A stretch of 64,000 nucleotides of DNA from Undaria pinnatifida (GCA_012845835.1 JABAKD010000015.1:8619967-8683966); one strand, 5' to 3'. Numbered from the stretch's first letter, positions 32,901 through 41,330 are shown. Notes: a model not told the origin generated them from the letters alone. Made by a program: numbers and translations.

Positions 32901-35900
32901 GCTACACCACGCCACGCTACGCGCAGGTCTAGGCGTATCCTACCTCGACGACAAGATGCGAGCCAAGTACCTGATACCCACGTACCTTTTACAGACGCAC
33001 CTCCTACCAATGCACCAGATACTCTATCCAGTACCTCTATATCGACGTGTATCCTACGCTGCACACCACGCCACGCTACGCGCAGGTCTAGGCGTGTCCT
33101 ACCTCGACGACAAGATGCGAGCCAAGTCGCACCTGCTGGCCGTCAAGCTCTTCCGACCGGCGACTAGCCCTCCGTCGGGGGAAGGGGGCGATAGCACCCC
33201 GTCCGCGGGATCCCGGGTGGGAGAAAGCGTCCTGAAGTGGGTGTTGCAGGTGGGAGCCGCCTGTACAGGGCAAGGATGCATGCTAGGGTAGAGGTACCAG
33301 GTAGCATTTTTTTCGCTTGAAAGCTATTTTCTGAATGGCCTTTAGAGCCGCCTAATCCTTCCCTATACTAAATTGAAGTATATTTGTCCCCGAAAGGGGG
33401 TTTCCAGTCGTAACGGCGTTAACTCAAAATCGTCGGAATGCTTGCCCAGTTGTAAAGGCGTTAAACCAAAATCGTCGGAATGCATGCCATTCTTGTTTTT
33501 TGTGATAAATATATATATATATATATATTTCGAAGCATATGTTTTTGTATATATAGGCCATGCGCTCTCGTGTTTCTCGGAACCAGATTTTGGGTGGGGG
33601 TGTAGAGATCCTCTTGAGCCAAAGAATCTTGCCGGGCACAAGAAAAAAAAAATGGTGAGCCTCTACCGTAGCATGTGTCCAAGTAACAAATCATCCATTT
33701 CTCAGGGCCTTTTCGCGGGCCGTGATCCGACCCACGGGGCCCGGTCAGGAGGTTTCTAAACTCTCGCGGGTCGAGTCAGGTCTGGCCAGGAGATCTCACG
33801 GGTCGGGTCGGCCAGGGCTTTTCACGGGTCACGATCCGACCCACGGGCCGGGTCAGAAGATTTCTAACCCCTCGCGGGTCGAGTGGGGACGGGTCCGGAG
33901 ATCTCACGGGTCGAGTCGGGTCGGGTCGGATCGGGTCGGGTCGGGTCGGGAGGTTTTCAAATATCGCCGGTCAGGTCAGGTCAGGTCAGGTCAGGTCGGG
34001 TCGGGACACCCTGCCCCGACGCGATCCGTGACAAGCGAACCGACCCGTGAAATGCCCCATGAAGCCCTTTGTGGGGGAACAATGTAGATAAATGCGCTTG
34101 TCTGAGGATTGCAGCGTCGGTCTCGTACGTGTTGGCGAGATGCCATGTTTGGTTGGGTACGACTTGGGTAGGAAAACGCATACTGTACGCCGACAGCACC
34201 AACGAGTGTGGCCGTCAAGACCCTTCAGGCTCGACTGCTGAGAGGAAAGTTTGGTGTTTATGCCCTCTTTTTGTACTGGAAACAGTGCAGGACACACCTT
34301 GCCTTGACACGAGAAAATCCAGCCTGTTCGGGAGCAAGGAGCTTGAGTGTTGAGACGAAAATATGATCATGCTCTCCTTTTGTACTGAAGGCAGTCTAGT
34401 ACACGGCCTGCTTGACCGTAAGACTTGCGGCCTGGCCAGGAATAAGCTATTCCTAACTGGTGTGGCATACTGTGTGCTATCTTTTTCCGGCTCTGCATGT
34501 GATACTGGAAGGTGCTGGGGCAGTTCGACCTGACGTCGGAGGATATCGCCGGAGCCGTGACGGACGCGGGGGTGGAAATTCGGAGCGCGTTAGCCAAGGC
34601 GTTCCCGTGGGAGTGGTGTCTCCCGCATTTGCTGAACCGCGTAGCGATTGAGGGATCGGGGATGGCGCCGACCCGACTGCAGTCGAAGAACCTGCCCTGC
34701 CGAGCGCTGGTGGAGTGCATGAGGGGGGTGATGGAACTTTTCAGCAAGTCCGGCCTGTGCAAGGTGGGTGTGCTATTTTTGGGGTATGGGTTTTTGGGGC
34801 TTTGCGTGGCGTGGCCTGCTTTGGTTTTGGATTTCATGTTTTTGGCTTTTGTTGTTTGATGCTTGTGGCAAGATGCGGACGCAAGATAGATTGGGGACTT
34901 CTATGGGGATTGGGATGTTATCTAGTAGCGGGGTATTGGAATCTCGGGATGTGCACGATGAAAATCGTGTCCCGAGTGCTCACTGTGTCGATGCGGTACG
35001 GTGTGTCATGAACATTCTTAATAGTGCATACCTGGTTTATGTCGAGGAACCTTCAAGCCTCTCCACTTCCCCTCCGCTCCACTGTGTAAGCCATGCTCAA
35101 CGCTTTAGCGTCTAAGCAACAGCTTTGCGTTGATGAGCTGGACTGCACAGTACTGACTGCAGAAGTGTTATCTACCCACAGCGCGAGCGTGCAGCATACA
35201 AACAGTAGTTCATGCTACATGCGCTCGTCTCCAACAACTTCTTGCATCGGGGTCGACATGAAAAACACCCCTAGTAGGATGCAGCTCACCCGTCATGCGA
35301 CTCGCCGAACACCTCCCGGCGCTTCGCGCTTGGTGCACGCGATGTCTGCCTGGTCGGCGAAAACCCGACGTGCTCCGTACCGGCAATGTAAAGATGCGAG
35401 GGTCAATGGTTTTAAGACTACGGCAATGCATGAAGTGAGTATCCCCCCCCCCCCCCCCCCCCCCCGGCCGCCCTCTCTACCCCAGCAGCGTGGGCTCTTT
35501 CGTGTGTTGCCGATGCTTTCTTTCATCGCTGTTTTCGTTGGTCACGCTCCCCCCTCTTTTTTATGCATACCAAACGGCTAACAGGGGGGCAATGATACAA
35601 TGAATGCCTGCTTGCCTGTCCGATCAACTGTCGGAGCGAGGCAGCTACACGCTAGAGGTGCACCAACCATTGTTTTTGTGGGGGCTCCTCGCTTATAGAG
35701 GTCTTTGCCTCTGAGGCAAAAACTAACTAAAGAAAAAAAAAAAAAACTGCTCGATGAAATACCCCTATAGCCTACTATTAACTCCTTTGATACTTGAGGG
35801 GGGGAAATTAACGACGAATGTTGACCGATTACGGCATCGGCGATAACAAAAATGGTGTCCGAACTACGACACCAACAATGCAAAGACTCGTACGGGGCGG

Positions 35901-38124
35901 GCGCAGCATGATCCTACTCGTACTGCTCCGCGCTCACGCTACTGGCATGCGCCTAAAATATCCAGGGGTTTTCACGGGCCATGACCCGACCCGCGTGTCG
36001 GGTCAGGGGGATTTCAAAATGTCGCGGGTCGGGTCGGGTCGGGTCGTGGTGCTTGAGAATCTCACGGGTCGGGTCGGGTCGGGTCGGATCAAGAAGTTTT
36101 GAAATCTCGCGGGTCGAGTCCGGTCGCGTCAAGAGTTTTTAATATCTCGCGAGTCGGGTCGGGTCGGGTCAAGAGGATTCGCGGGTCGGGTCGGGTCAAG
36201 AGGTTTTGAAATCTCGCGGGTCGGGTCGGATCATGACCTGCGAGATACGGGTCACTCGCGGGTCAAGCCACCGTGACCCGCGGGTTGTTTTTGGCTGACC
36301 TGCGGGTGGAACCCACGGATATCTGGCCTGCGGATTCGACTTTTTCAAACCTACAGCTGCCTGCCTGCCGGAGGGCCCCATCGTCGTGCCGGCGCCCCGC
36401 GGGCCGGACCCGCGGGTCCGAAAATTATACAAAACTCCCCGCTCCATGCACGAAAGCCTCTCTCGTCCCCCGGCGATACTGCGATCGTACTATGTTATCA
36501 TAGCGCCCGGAAAACCATACCAGGCAGTAACTTCGCCCGTACTGGGCATAAAGTATTGTTATGCCAATCCCGTGTTGGATGGAGCCGTAGGTATTATTCA
36601 GGTATATTGTCGTCCATCCAAGCCCACTGAAACTAGCCAGGGCACACACTCTTGCTGCATCGCAGGGTGCAACAACAAAGACGACACGTGGCAGCGTAAG
36701 AACCCATGTACGACGTACGTACACGATGACCAGTACGAAATGTGACCAAACATGAAAAGGCAAGAAGAGCAGTCGTCGTCGAAGCAGCCACCACCAGCAC
36801 CACCAGCAGCACCAGCACCAGCAGCACCAGCACCAGCAGCACCAGCACCAGCAGCACCAGCACCAGCAGCAAGCACCGGCAGCAGACTCAGGATCCTCGC
36901 GGATCGCAGCCCCTGCTGACAACATACCCACCGCCCCAGTTGTGGGCTTGCTGCCGGAGGCGACTCAGCTAGGCTGCTTGCCGGTGTCGGAGAATGCATA
37001 GATGGCTAGCTCACTCGTCGGGTCGACCGGGGGGTCTAGCGCCACGCGCACGGCTATGTGCGGATGTGGGGTTTGCGGTCTTTCTCATTTTTCGCGCGCA
37101 CTACACATAAAGCTGCAAACAATGCCGGCGAAAAAAACAGAAAGCACGACATCTTGGCGAAAGTACAAGGGACCGAGGACCAACCAACCGACCAAGGTAC
37201 ATATCCAGACATTTTTGACCCGTGATTTGTCGACTTTGACCCGTGAGATATGTCGCGGGTCCAGTCGAACCGACCCGCATGAAGCCCGCACCTCACGGGT
37301 CACTCGGTTTGTGTGGCGGGTCGGATCGGATCGGGTCAGCAGGCTTTCAAGTATAGCGGGTCGGGTCGGGTCAGGGGGTTTCAAAATCTCGCGGGTCGGG
37401 TCGGGTCAGGTCGGGCCGGGTCAAGACGTCTCCAATATTTCGCGGGTCGAGTCGGGTCAGGACCCGACCCGGACCCGACCCGACCCAACCCGTGAGGTTT
37501 GACCTGACCCGTGAACAGCCCCGAAAATATCACGTTAAATTTCCCATGATTTTGGGTCAAAGAGCTCGGTTAGTTACAATAACTTTTCAGCCCCAAAAAG
37601 TGCTACCTCTACCTATTGCAGCAGGCGTTTGATCGTCGTTTCGCCTCTCTGAAGTCTCAAAAGGTGACTAATACCTGCTTGTCTGTCTGATCAAGTTTTC
37701 CCTTCTTTCTTTTTTTTTTTAACGCAGATCGAGCTAGAAGACAGGGCTGCCGAAACTTCGTCAGGGAAGGGCTCCGCGAAGGGCTCCAAGGCCAAGCCGC
37801 CGCAGAGCGCACAGCAGCGCTGGGTTGGGCTGGCGAGGATAATGGAGCGGTTTCTGTTGAACTGGGATGTCCTGGAGGCGTTCTACCGAGACAATCTCGA
37901 GATCGCTTTTCCCTTGGAGGGCAGAAAAGACGAGGTGACCCCTGTATGATGTGACGTTGCTTTTTTCGGTTTTCTATCCGGTGTGAACGTTCTACCGAGA
38001 CAATCTCGAGATCGCTTTTCCCTTGGAGGGCAGAAAAGACGAGGTGACCCCTGTATGATGTGACGTTGCTTTTTTCGGTTTTCTATCCGGTGTGAATGGC
38101 GAAAAAGTTTTGGTGCTGTTGCGG

Positions 38125-38186
<62 letters not shown>

Positions 38187-40844
38187 GCTGTTGCTGTTGT
38201 TGTTTTTGTTGTTATTGTTGTTTTTGTTGTTGCTGTTGTTGTTGCTGTTGCTGTTGTTGTTGCTGTTGCTGTTGCTGTTGCAGTTGTTTTGTTCTTGTTG
38301 TTGTTGGTGATGGTGGTGGTGGTGTTGTTGTTGCTGTTGTTCTTGTTGTTGGTATTCTTCTTGTTCTTCTTGTTCTTCTTGTTATCCTTGATATTTTTCT
38401 TCTTGTTTGTGTTCTTGTTCTTGTTCTTATTCATATTCTTGATATCATCTTGCGTTTCTGATTCTTAATATTTGCCGTATCCATGTCCTTCTTTTGGACA
38501 GGTGAGGCAGGTGCTCCGCAAGATATCAGGCGTCAGCTGTTCTCGTTTCTTGATCCTATGCTTATCATACTATCTTCCTTCCTCTCATCATTATTCGTGT
38601 TCATATTCTTGTTGTTATCTTCCTCGTTTGTTCTGTTATTTATGTTCTAATTCTTGTCCTGTACGCAGGTGGAGGAAACCCTGAGCATCGTAGGAAACCC
38701 TGAGCATCGTTCAGGCGGGCAGTTGTTTCTGTCCTTGTTCCTCTCTTTTCTTACCTGTATTTGGTGTTCTCCTTGTTCGTATTCTTACTCGGTGTTCTTA
38801 TTTTCATGCTGTTCTTGTTCTTATCCTTCTTTCACAGGTGGAGGAAGTCTACAGCATCGTCCAAGCGACCAGAAACTGCGTCGACTCCTGCCACACCGCG
38901 GCAGCCGCCGAGCCAACCTCCCAAGACGCTATGCAGCAACTCCTCCTCCTCATGACCAGCACCTGCGACCCAGCCGCCTCCCTCGAAGTCCAACGCCCCT
39001 CCCCCCCCCCTCCACCAGCCGGAGAGCATTTGGAAACCCGCAGACCACCCCTGACACGACCCACGGAAAGCCTGTCCCCCACGGCCACATCAACACGTCT
39101 ATCCTTCCACCAGGCCATCGCAAAGCGCGTGGTACAGCCCCGGTACGGACCAGGGTACGGTGACCACAGCCACCTCTTCGACATGGCGATGCTGCTGAGC
39201 CCGAAAGGTCGGAACTTGAAATACTTGGACGCGTTGAGCTCTGCGCGGATTGGACAAACCGGGAGGTTTTCCGCGGCGCCGGACACGGTGAGGGATAAGA
39301 TTAAGCATCAGCTTGTCACCCTCGTGGCTAAGTCTGTGGGGGCGAAGAAGTCGCTGGAGGAGTCCAGGGCGTCTCACGGGAATGATTCCTCGTCGAGGGC
39401 GAAGAGGATGAAAGTGGCGGACGATACCCGGCGGGCGAGTGATCGCAGGATGCAGGCGATGCGAGCGGCGGGCATGGTGGATGATAGTGATGATGATGAC
39501 GAGGAGGGGGGGGGGGGGGGGGGGGGGGGGTATGAGGTCTCCGATGGAGGAGGCGGAGGGTATCGTGAAGCAATGGCTGGGGACAAAGGTAGGGGAAAGA
39601 AAGGTGATCGACTATTTGCGCGGTCAAGCTAGCGAAGAAAATTGAGTTACACTCGTGACGTTTGTTATGGTCGCGTTTTCTGTCCGACGTTGTGCAGTGT
39701 GAGTATCAAAAATCGCCTCTAAAACAACGAAGAAACAAGAGCATGAAGACTAGAAATTAGCGCGGAGAATCGAGCCGCATAGAGTAGAAACCAGCGAATA
39801 AGCGAGCTATTAATCAGTTATTTACCAGGTAGAAGCTAGCGAACAAGCAACAAGTGATACAGCATAGATGCTACATGGTGCCGGGCAGTGGTATGATGCC
39901 ATCCCACCCCACTCCGGTCCCATCCCATCATATCCTATCCCACCCCGTCCCATCCCAATTCCGTCTCAATCCCATTGAAATCCCCATCCCGATTCCAGTC
40001 CCAATCCCACCAAAAAAGATCCCGAAAGAGTACCAGCGAGTCATAACCGGCCCCAACACGTACGATTTCTGACGTCTAATGTCCCATCCCATCCCATCCC
40101 ATCCTATCCCATCCTATCCCATCCCACCCCATCCCATTCCATCCCATCTGTTACCGCCCCATCCCGCCTCAGCCCACCTAACTCCATCCATCCCCAACCC
40201 CATCCCAATCCCGTTCAAAATCCCATCCCAATCAAATCCCAATCCCACCAAAACAGATCCCGAAGGAGTTCCAGCGAGTCATGACCGGCTCCAACACGTG
40301 CGATTTCTGGCGTCAGCACGGAGACGCAATCTCCCCCCACCTCAAGAGGGCTGCACAGTCCGTGCTAGGCGCTCCGGCCTCCTGCGCTGCCATCCCCGAG
40401 CGAGATTTAGTTCTGACGGGGGGGCACACCCAGACCCCGAGCTGCTCCCAGTTTCCGATGAGTTCTCTCCTTGTCCGGGCGAGGACCTCGCCGGACCCGA
40501 AGAGCGTCCCGGAACAAGCATGCCTCGAAATCCTCCTGTTCTTGCGAGCCTCGTTCGACGCTATACCGAAAGATATCCCGAGGCTCGTGTCTCAGAAGGA
40601 GCTGGAGGAAGCCATCCCAAGCCGATTCCGGGACCCAGCGAGTTTGGAAGAGGTGCAAGCGCTGGACCCGTATTTTTTTGGAAGGGAGGATGAAATTGAG
40701 GGTATGGCTCAGAAAGAGGAGGTTTTCTGGGAGGAGGAGGCGGTTTTGGGCGGGGATGGTTTCCCGCCCACCCCGGTTGGGGTCGCGGGGGGGTCTCAGG
40801 GGAGGTCGCGGGTGAGGGGGGGGCGGAAGGCGGCGATGGGATGA
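19184..40844 (+). CDS. BED zinc-finger hAT-superfamily transposase-like protein; 8 exons, ~941 aa
   Basis: Exons: 19184-19659, 29777-30017, 31889-32036, 33086-33249, 34512-34763, 37728-37934, 38838-39588, 40257-40844. Every junction is GT-AG and in phase except exon 7 (751 bp between phase-0 ends; see the G25 run). Domains: a BED-like finger at residues ~130-155 (WWAC-x5-C … H-x4-H); an N-terminal hAT block (ALVIHAANPLGLLENKNVRH); the first catalytic Asp at D276 in HVNVDIWAS (D-x-W); KYIGLGVSYLDDKMRAKSHL; the second Asp at D361 in GAVTDAG; the C-x-x-H motif in WEWCLPHLLN; RWVGLARIMERFLLNW; an insertion with low-complexity Pro, Asp and Gly runs; a C-terminal block with VLGAPASCAA and P-E-R (E794, the expected third acidic residue). 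Introns are full of unrelated repeats, and no terminal inverted repeats or 8-bp duplication were found, so it may be a domesticated gene rather than a mobile copy. Confidence 0.87.
19680..19850 (+). repeat. GGTTGGG/GGGAT-rich array
   Basis: Irregular GGGTTGGGAT units immediately after the exon 1 donor of the hAT-like gene, followed by a TTGTG-rich stretch to ~20100. Confidence 0.8.
20597..20905 (+). mobile_element. tRNA-derived SINE (family A), full copy
   Basis: The head has pol III boxes: A-like TGGTCTAGTGG at 20605-20615 and B-like GAGTTCGATTC at 20647-20657. The ~200-bp body contains GAGAGCGCC, CTCGCGAT and CGAGAGTAG…GAGGATA and is shared with copies at 23340, 27034, 32470, 13700 and 12045. 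Confidence 0.85.
20958..20989 (+). repeat. Perfect 14-bp stem hairpin, 4-nt loop
   Basis: GCATGTGTGCCGGC – ATTC – GCCGGCACACATGC, just after an (AT)n/(GT)n tract. Confidence 0.9.
21065..21200 (+). repeat. Repeat family F (with MSFDKIFDLTAGVYF-type reading frame)
   Basis: GAGTCGCCGACCTATATCCT … ATGAGTTTCGACAAAATC. Nearly the same 135 bp recurs at 25080-25215, where the frame continues for 60 codons (MSFDEIFDLTAGVYFNFYN). Confidence 0.75.
21825..22440 (+). repeat. Three degenerate ~195-bp tandem repeats
   Basis: Each unit holds (T/G)GATTGG(C/T)-like sequence, GGGGACGATAGGGTCCC(A) and GATACCTCCCCGCAC(A/G)G(T/C)GTG. Nothing coding recognised. Confidence 0.7.
22440..23330. other. No gene recognised
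   Basis: AT-rich. A CGCTTAGGG(T/C)AAA(A/G) phrase at ~22964 and ~23010; no ORF with coding character. Confidence 0.45.
23340..23655 (-). mobile_element. SINE family A, full copy
   Basis: Reverse orientation; the head (GGTGGTCTAGTGGTTACCC … GAGTTCGATTCCCACC) is at 23579-23655 and the body at 23340-23540. Confidence 0.85.
24478..24690 (+). repeat. Two ~125-bp tandem repeats
   Basis: TTTGGAAAT(A/G)ATGTC … GC(G/T)CTGCACAGACGTCA-like and GAGAGTACC(A/G)CC phrases in both units. Confidence 0.6.
25080..25345 (+). repeat. Repeat family F, longer copy
   Basis: Same start as the 21065 copy; a 60-codon frame at 25163-25345. Unrecognised function; the short conserved peptide suggests a fragment of a mobile element. 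Confidence 0.65.
25380..25800 (+). repeat. Tandem CATATACCATTTGTAGCTTC repeats
   Basis: Five copies of CATATACCATT(T/G)GTAGCTT plus CTGCTGTG spacers, and a duplicated CAGGCTCATCATAGCTT…TACATCATGTACATG block (25468 and 25709). Confidence 0.8.
25988..26155 (-). repeat. Dispersed repeat family G
   Basis: The inverted match of 30133-30297: CTCCCGCCTCTGACCGCC, CGCGCGGTTTCTTCGC and GCCCGCTCGGCGCC. GC-rich; no family recognised. Confidence 0.7.
26225..26700 (+). repeat. 41-bp minisatellite, about 11 units
   Basis: Unit GACCCGACCCGACTCGACCT plus GTGGGATTTCCAGCACCTCTT. No stop in any minus-strand frame, so three long overlapping minus ORFs arise from the repeat. Confidence 0.95.
27034..27330 (+). 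mobile_element. SINE family A, 5'-truncated head
   Basis: The B box and downstream head (CTTGAGCTCGATTCCCACCG) survive, followed by a T-run and the conserved body. Confidence 0.75.
27485..27650 (+). repeat. Repeat family H (possible LTR/SINE fragment)
   Basis: CCTCCGGCGGATGGGGAAA … CGTCGTGTGTCGAT … CACCCTTCGGGTCCCATTGT. A near-identical 160 bp lies at 47905-48066 inside the LTR element. Confidence 0.75.
27741..28082 (+). other. Unrecognised 113-codon ORF downstream of repeat H
   Basis: MEITTRNVIFPGSVGLAQAH … TISDVDDVFTIAILDAVKVE. Balanced composition. It could be a fragment of the element that carried repeat H; no family recognised. Located in intron 1 of the hAT-like gene. Confidence 0.3.
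28470..28670 (+). repeat. Dispersed repeat family E, second copy
   Basis: ATCCAGCACAACCAG … GAGAGACGAGCTCTGTGGTC … ACATTGCAATTGCAGCAAGG, aligned with 10425-10625. Confidence 0.65.
29071..29530 (+). repeat. Three ~160-bp tandem repeats
   Basis: TGCCCTAAAC…TAGTTTTTTAGTCG starts at 29071, 29231 and 29392. The first two units differ at only a few bases. Confidence 0.92.
29777..30017 (+). CDS. hAT-like gene exon 2
   Basis: Acceptor CACCTACCAG, donor GTGAGC. It codes a basic Pro-rich linker and then VKALVIHAANPLGLLENKNV, HFFGMMSPNLGV, the usual start of the hAT catalytic region. Confidence 0.88.
30133..30297 (+). repeat. Dispersed repeat family G, second copy
   Basis: Same blocks as 25988-26155 in the opposite orientation, in intron 2 of the hAT-like gene. 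Confidence 0.7.
30822..30920 (+). repeat. 47-bp tandem duplication
   Basis: TTTTTCCGAGAGAGAAGCAG…GCCTGTGGCGTT occurs twice in succession. Confidence 0.85.
31889..32036 (+). CDS. hAT-like gene exon 3 (first catalytic Asp)
   Basis: Acceptor CGCCACAG, donor GTAAGG in phase 1. It codes VKRLLVEIYAATTRPFAAAM … HVNVDIWASKSSGEKYIG. D-x-W at codons 31997-32005 carries the first acidic residue. Confidence 0.9.
32100..32310 (+). mobile_element. MITE-related fragment in hAT-like intron 3
   Basis: GGTGCACCATTTTTT, AACCCATGGCCTACGTG and GAGTTAAAGAGCCTC match the family's internal blocks, but the termini are eroded. Confidence 0.45.
32470..32680 (+). mobile_element. SINE family A, body only
   Basis: Shares GAGAGTGCCGAGCAGGTGGG through GCGAGAGTAGTGCGAGGATA with the other copies. 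The head is missing. Confidence 0.7.
32733..32975 (+). repeat. Two decoy copies of the exon 4 acceptor region
   Basis: CCACGCCACGCTGCGCACAG|GTCTAGGCGTGTC… (junction at ~32752) and CACGCTACGCGCAG|GTCTAGGCGTATCC… (junction at ~32926) repeat the true acceptor at 33085/33086 plus about 30-55 bp of exon 4, at ~160-bp spacing. Confidence 0.85.
33086..33249 (+). CDS. hAT-like gene exon 4
   Basis: Acceptor CGCGCAG, donor GTGGGA. Joined to exon 3 it reads KYIGLGVSYLDDKMRAKSHL LAVKLF, a classical hAT strand pair. Two truncated look-alikes of its 5' end lie upstream in intron 3. Confidence 0.9.
33330..33480 (+). repeat. Repeat family I (GGGTTTCCAG…GGCGTTAA)
   Basis: CCTTCCCTATAC, GTCCCCGAAAGGGGGTTTCC and AGTCGTAACGGCGTTAA. 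Related copies at 31735-31805, 56290-56650 and 62580-62695. Confidence 0.65.
33700..34040 (+). repeat. CGGGTC-type satellite
   Basis: GGGTCGGGTCGGGTC runs with CTCGCGGGTCGAGTC and CACGGGTC spacers. The same satellite occurs at 9590-9735, 20548-20590, 35960-36300, 37205-37520 and 42430-42600. Confidence 0.9.
34512..34763 (+). CDS. hAT-like gene exon 5 (second catalytic Asp, CxxH)
   Basis: Acceptor ACTGGAAG, donor GTGGGT, phase 0 at both ends. It codes VLGQFDLTSEDIAGAVTDAG, then FPWEWCLPHLLNRV and a helix ending SKSGLCK. Confidence 0.92.
35245..35440 (-). repeat. Dispersed repeat family D, inverted
   Basis: CGCGATGTCTGCCTGGTCGG … CCGACGTGCTCCGTAC … ACTACGGCAATGCATG, followed by a C-run at 35435-35466. 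Confidence 0.65.
35645..35820 (+). mobile_element. MITE fragment, same family
   Basis: Left part only: CGCTAGAGGTGCACCAAC and the A-rich core; the right end is not recognisable. Confidence 0.45.
35960..36300 (+). repeat. CGGGTC-type satellite
   Basis: Repeating TCGCGGGTCGGGTCGGGTC with GTTTTGAAATC spacers in hAT-like intron 5. Confidence 0.9.
36785..36872 (+). repeat. (CACCAGCAG)n microsatellite
   Basis: CACCAGCACCAGCAG units; minus-strand Cys/Trp and Gly/Ala ORFs here are repeat artefacts. Confidence 0.85.
37205..37520 (+). repeat. CGGGTC-type satellite
   Basis: ATCTCGCGGGTCGGGTCGGG units with spacers, ending in CCCGACCCGACCC inversion, 200 bp upstream of exon 6. Confidence 0.9.
37728..37934 (+). 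CDS. hAT-like gene exon 6
   Basis: Acceptor: long T tract then AACGCAG; donor GTGACC. It codes IELEDRAAETSSGKG … QQRWVGLARIMERFLLNWDV, EAFYRDNLEIAFPLEGRKDE. Its last 56 bp and the following 53 bp of intron are duplicated perfectly next door. Confidence 0.9.
37879..38096 (+). repeat. Perfect 109-bp tandem duplication across the exon 6 donor
   Basis: Copies 37879-37987 and 37988-38096 appear identical. Each holds the last 56 bp of exon 6, the GTGACC donor and 53 bp of intron. The second is a decoy exon end. Confidence 0.95.
38115..38450 (+). repeat. (TTG)n/(CTGTTG)n microsatellite
   Basis: Over 300 bp of TTG-rich sequence in hAT-like intron 6, directly after the 109-bp duplication, grading into TTCTTG repeats. 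Confidence 0.9.
38674..38720 (+). repeat. Decoy of the exon 7 acceptor
   Basis: GTACGCAG|GTGGAGGAAACCCTGAGC resembles the true TTCACAG|GTGGAGGAAGTCTACAGC at 38838. A third, weaker acceptor-like site, GGACAG|GTGAGGCAGG, is at 38502. Confidence 0.7.
38838..39588 (+). CDS. hAT-like gene exon 7 (insertion domain; contains G25 run)
   Basis: Acceptor TTCACAG, donor GTAGGG. It codes VEEVYSIVQATRNCVDSCH, a Pro-rich stretch, DMAMLLSPKGRNLKYLDALS and a basic/acidic segment. The length of 751 bp breaks phase between two phase-0 neighbours. The reading frame after the G25 run that fits both the donor phase and hAT-like sequence (EEAEGIVKQWLGTK) is offset by one, so the run probably has a wrong or polymorphic length. 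Confidence 0.82.
39905..40250 (+). repeat. (CCCAT)n array at the 3' end of hAT-like intron 7
   Basis: CATCCCATCCCATCC-type units, interrupted by the exon 8 decoy, running up to the exon 8 acceptor. Confidence 0.85.
40008..40080 (+). repeat. Decoy of the exon 8 acceptor
   Basis: CCACCAAAAAAGATCCCGAA, GAGTCATAACCGGCCCCAAC and ACGTACGATTTCTGACGTC repeat the acceptor and first ~60 bp of exon 8 (40244-40315), with an in-frame TGA. Confidence 0.85.
40257..40844 (+). CDS. hAT-like gene exon 8 (C-terminal dimerisation block)
   Basis: Acceptor CCAAAACAG, stop TGA at 40842. It codes IPKEFQRVMTGSNTCDFWRQ, HLKRAAQSVLGAPASCAAIP and ERD…, matching the hAT C-terminal block with its conserved Glu. It then runs into a Gly/Glu-rich tail. 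A decoy of its first ~60 bp lies at 40008-40070. Confidence 0.87.
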   Translation: MPKEFQRVMTGSNTCDFWRQHGDAISPHLKRAAQSVLGAPASCAAIPERDLVLTGGHTQTPSCSQFPMSSLLVRARTSPDPKSVPEQACLEILLFLRASFDAIPKDIPRLVSQKELEEAIPSRFRDPASLEEVQALDPYFFGREDEIEGMAQKEEVFWEEEAVLGGDGFPPTPVGVAGGSQGRSRVRGGRKAAMG

Positions 40845-40889
40845 GGGGCGGTATGTTCGTCAGGCCAGACCCAGACCCAAAACAAGAAG

Positions 40890-41330
40890 CAAGAAACGAG
40901 AAACAAGAAACACGCCAGATCCACCCTGGGCCGAGCGAGGACCTCGCCCGGCCTGAAGAGCACGCCGGGACAAGCAGGCATAAGAAATGCTTTTCCTCTT
41001 GGGAGCTTTGATCGATATTGCCCCGAGAGATATCCCGAGGCTCATCTCTCGGAAGGAGTTGGAGCAAGCCATGCTGGTTCGGTGCAGGGACCCATATGAG
41101 TGCTAGCGGGGGTGGCGATAGGGGTTTTAGATTGGGTGCAATCGCTGAGTCGGTGCTTGTTTGGGAGGGGGTGCGAGACCGAGGCTGCGTATGGTTCAGG
41201 AAGCGGAGGTTTTGTGAAAGGAGGCGTTTTTTTGTGGGAGGGGTGGTCCCCCGGCCCTCCCGTTTGGGGTGGGGTGGGAGTGACTCGGGGTAGGCTTCGG
41301 GGGGGGGGTCAGGACGGCTTGATGGGATGT
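40890..41330 (+). pseudogene. Degenerate tandem copy of the hAT-like exon 8 3' part
   Basis: Matches exon 8 from ~40462 to the stop: CGAGGACCTCGCC, GAGAGATATCCCGAGGCTC, CGGAAGGAGTTGGAG and the G-rich tail. Frameshifted and without the conserved hAT block. Confidence 0.75.
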
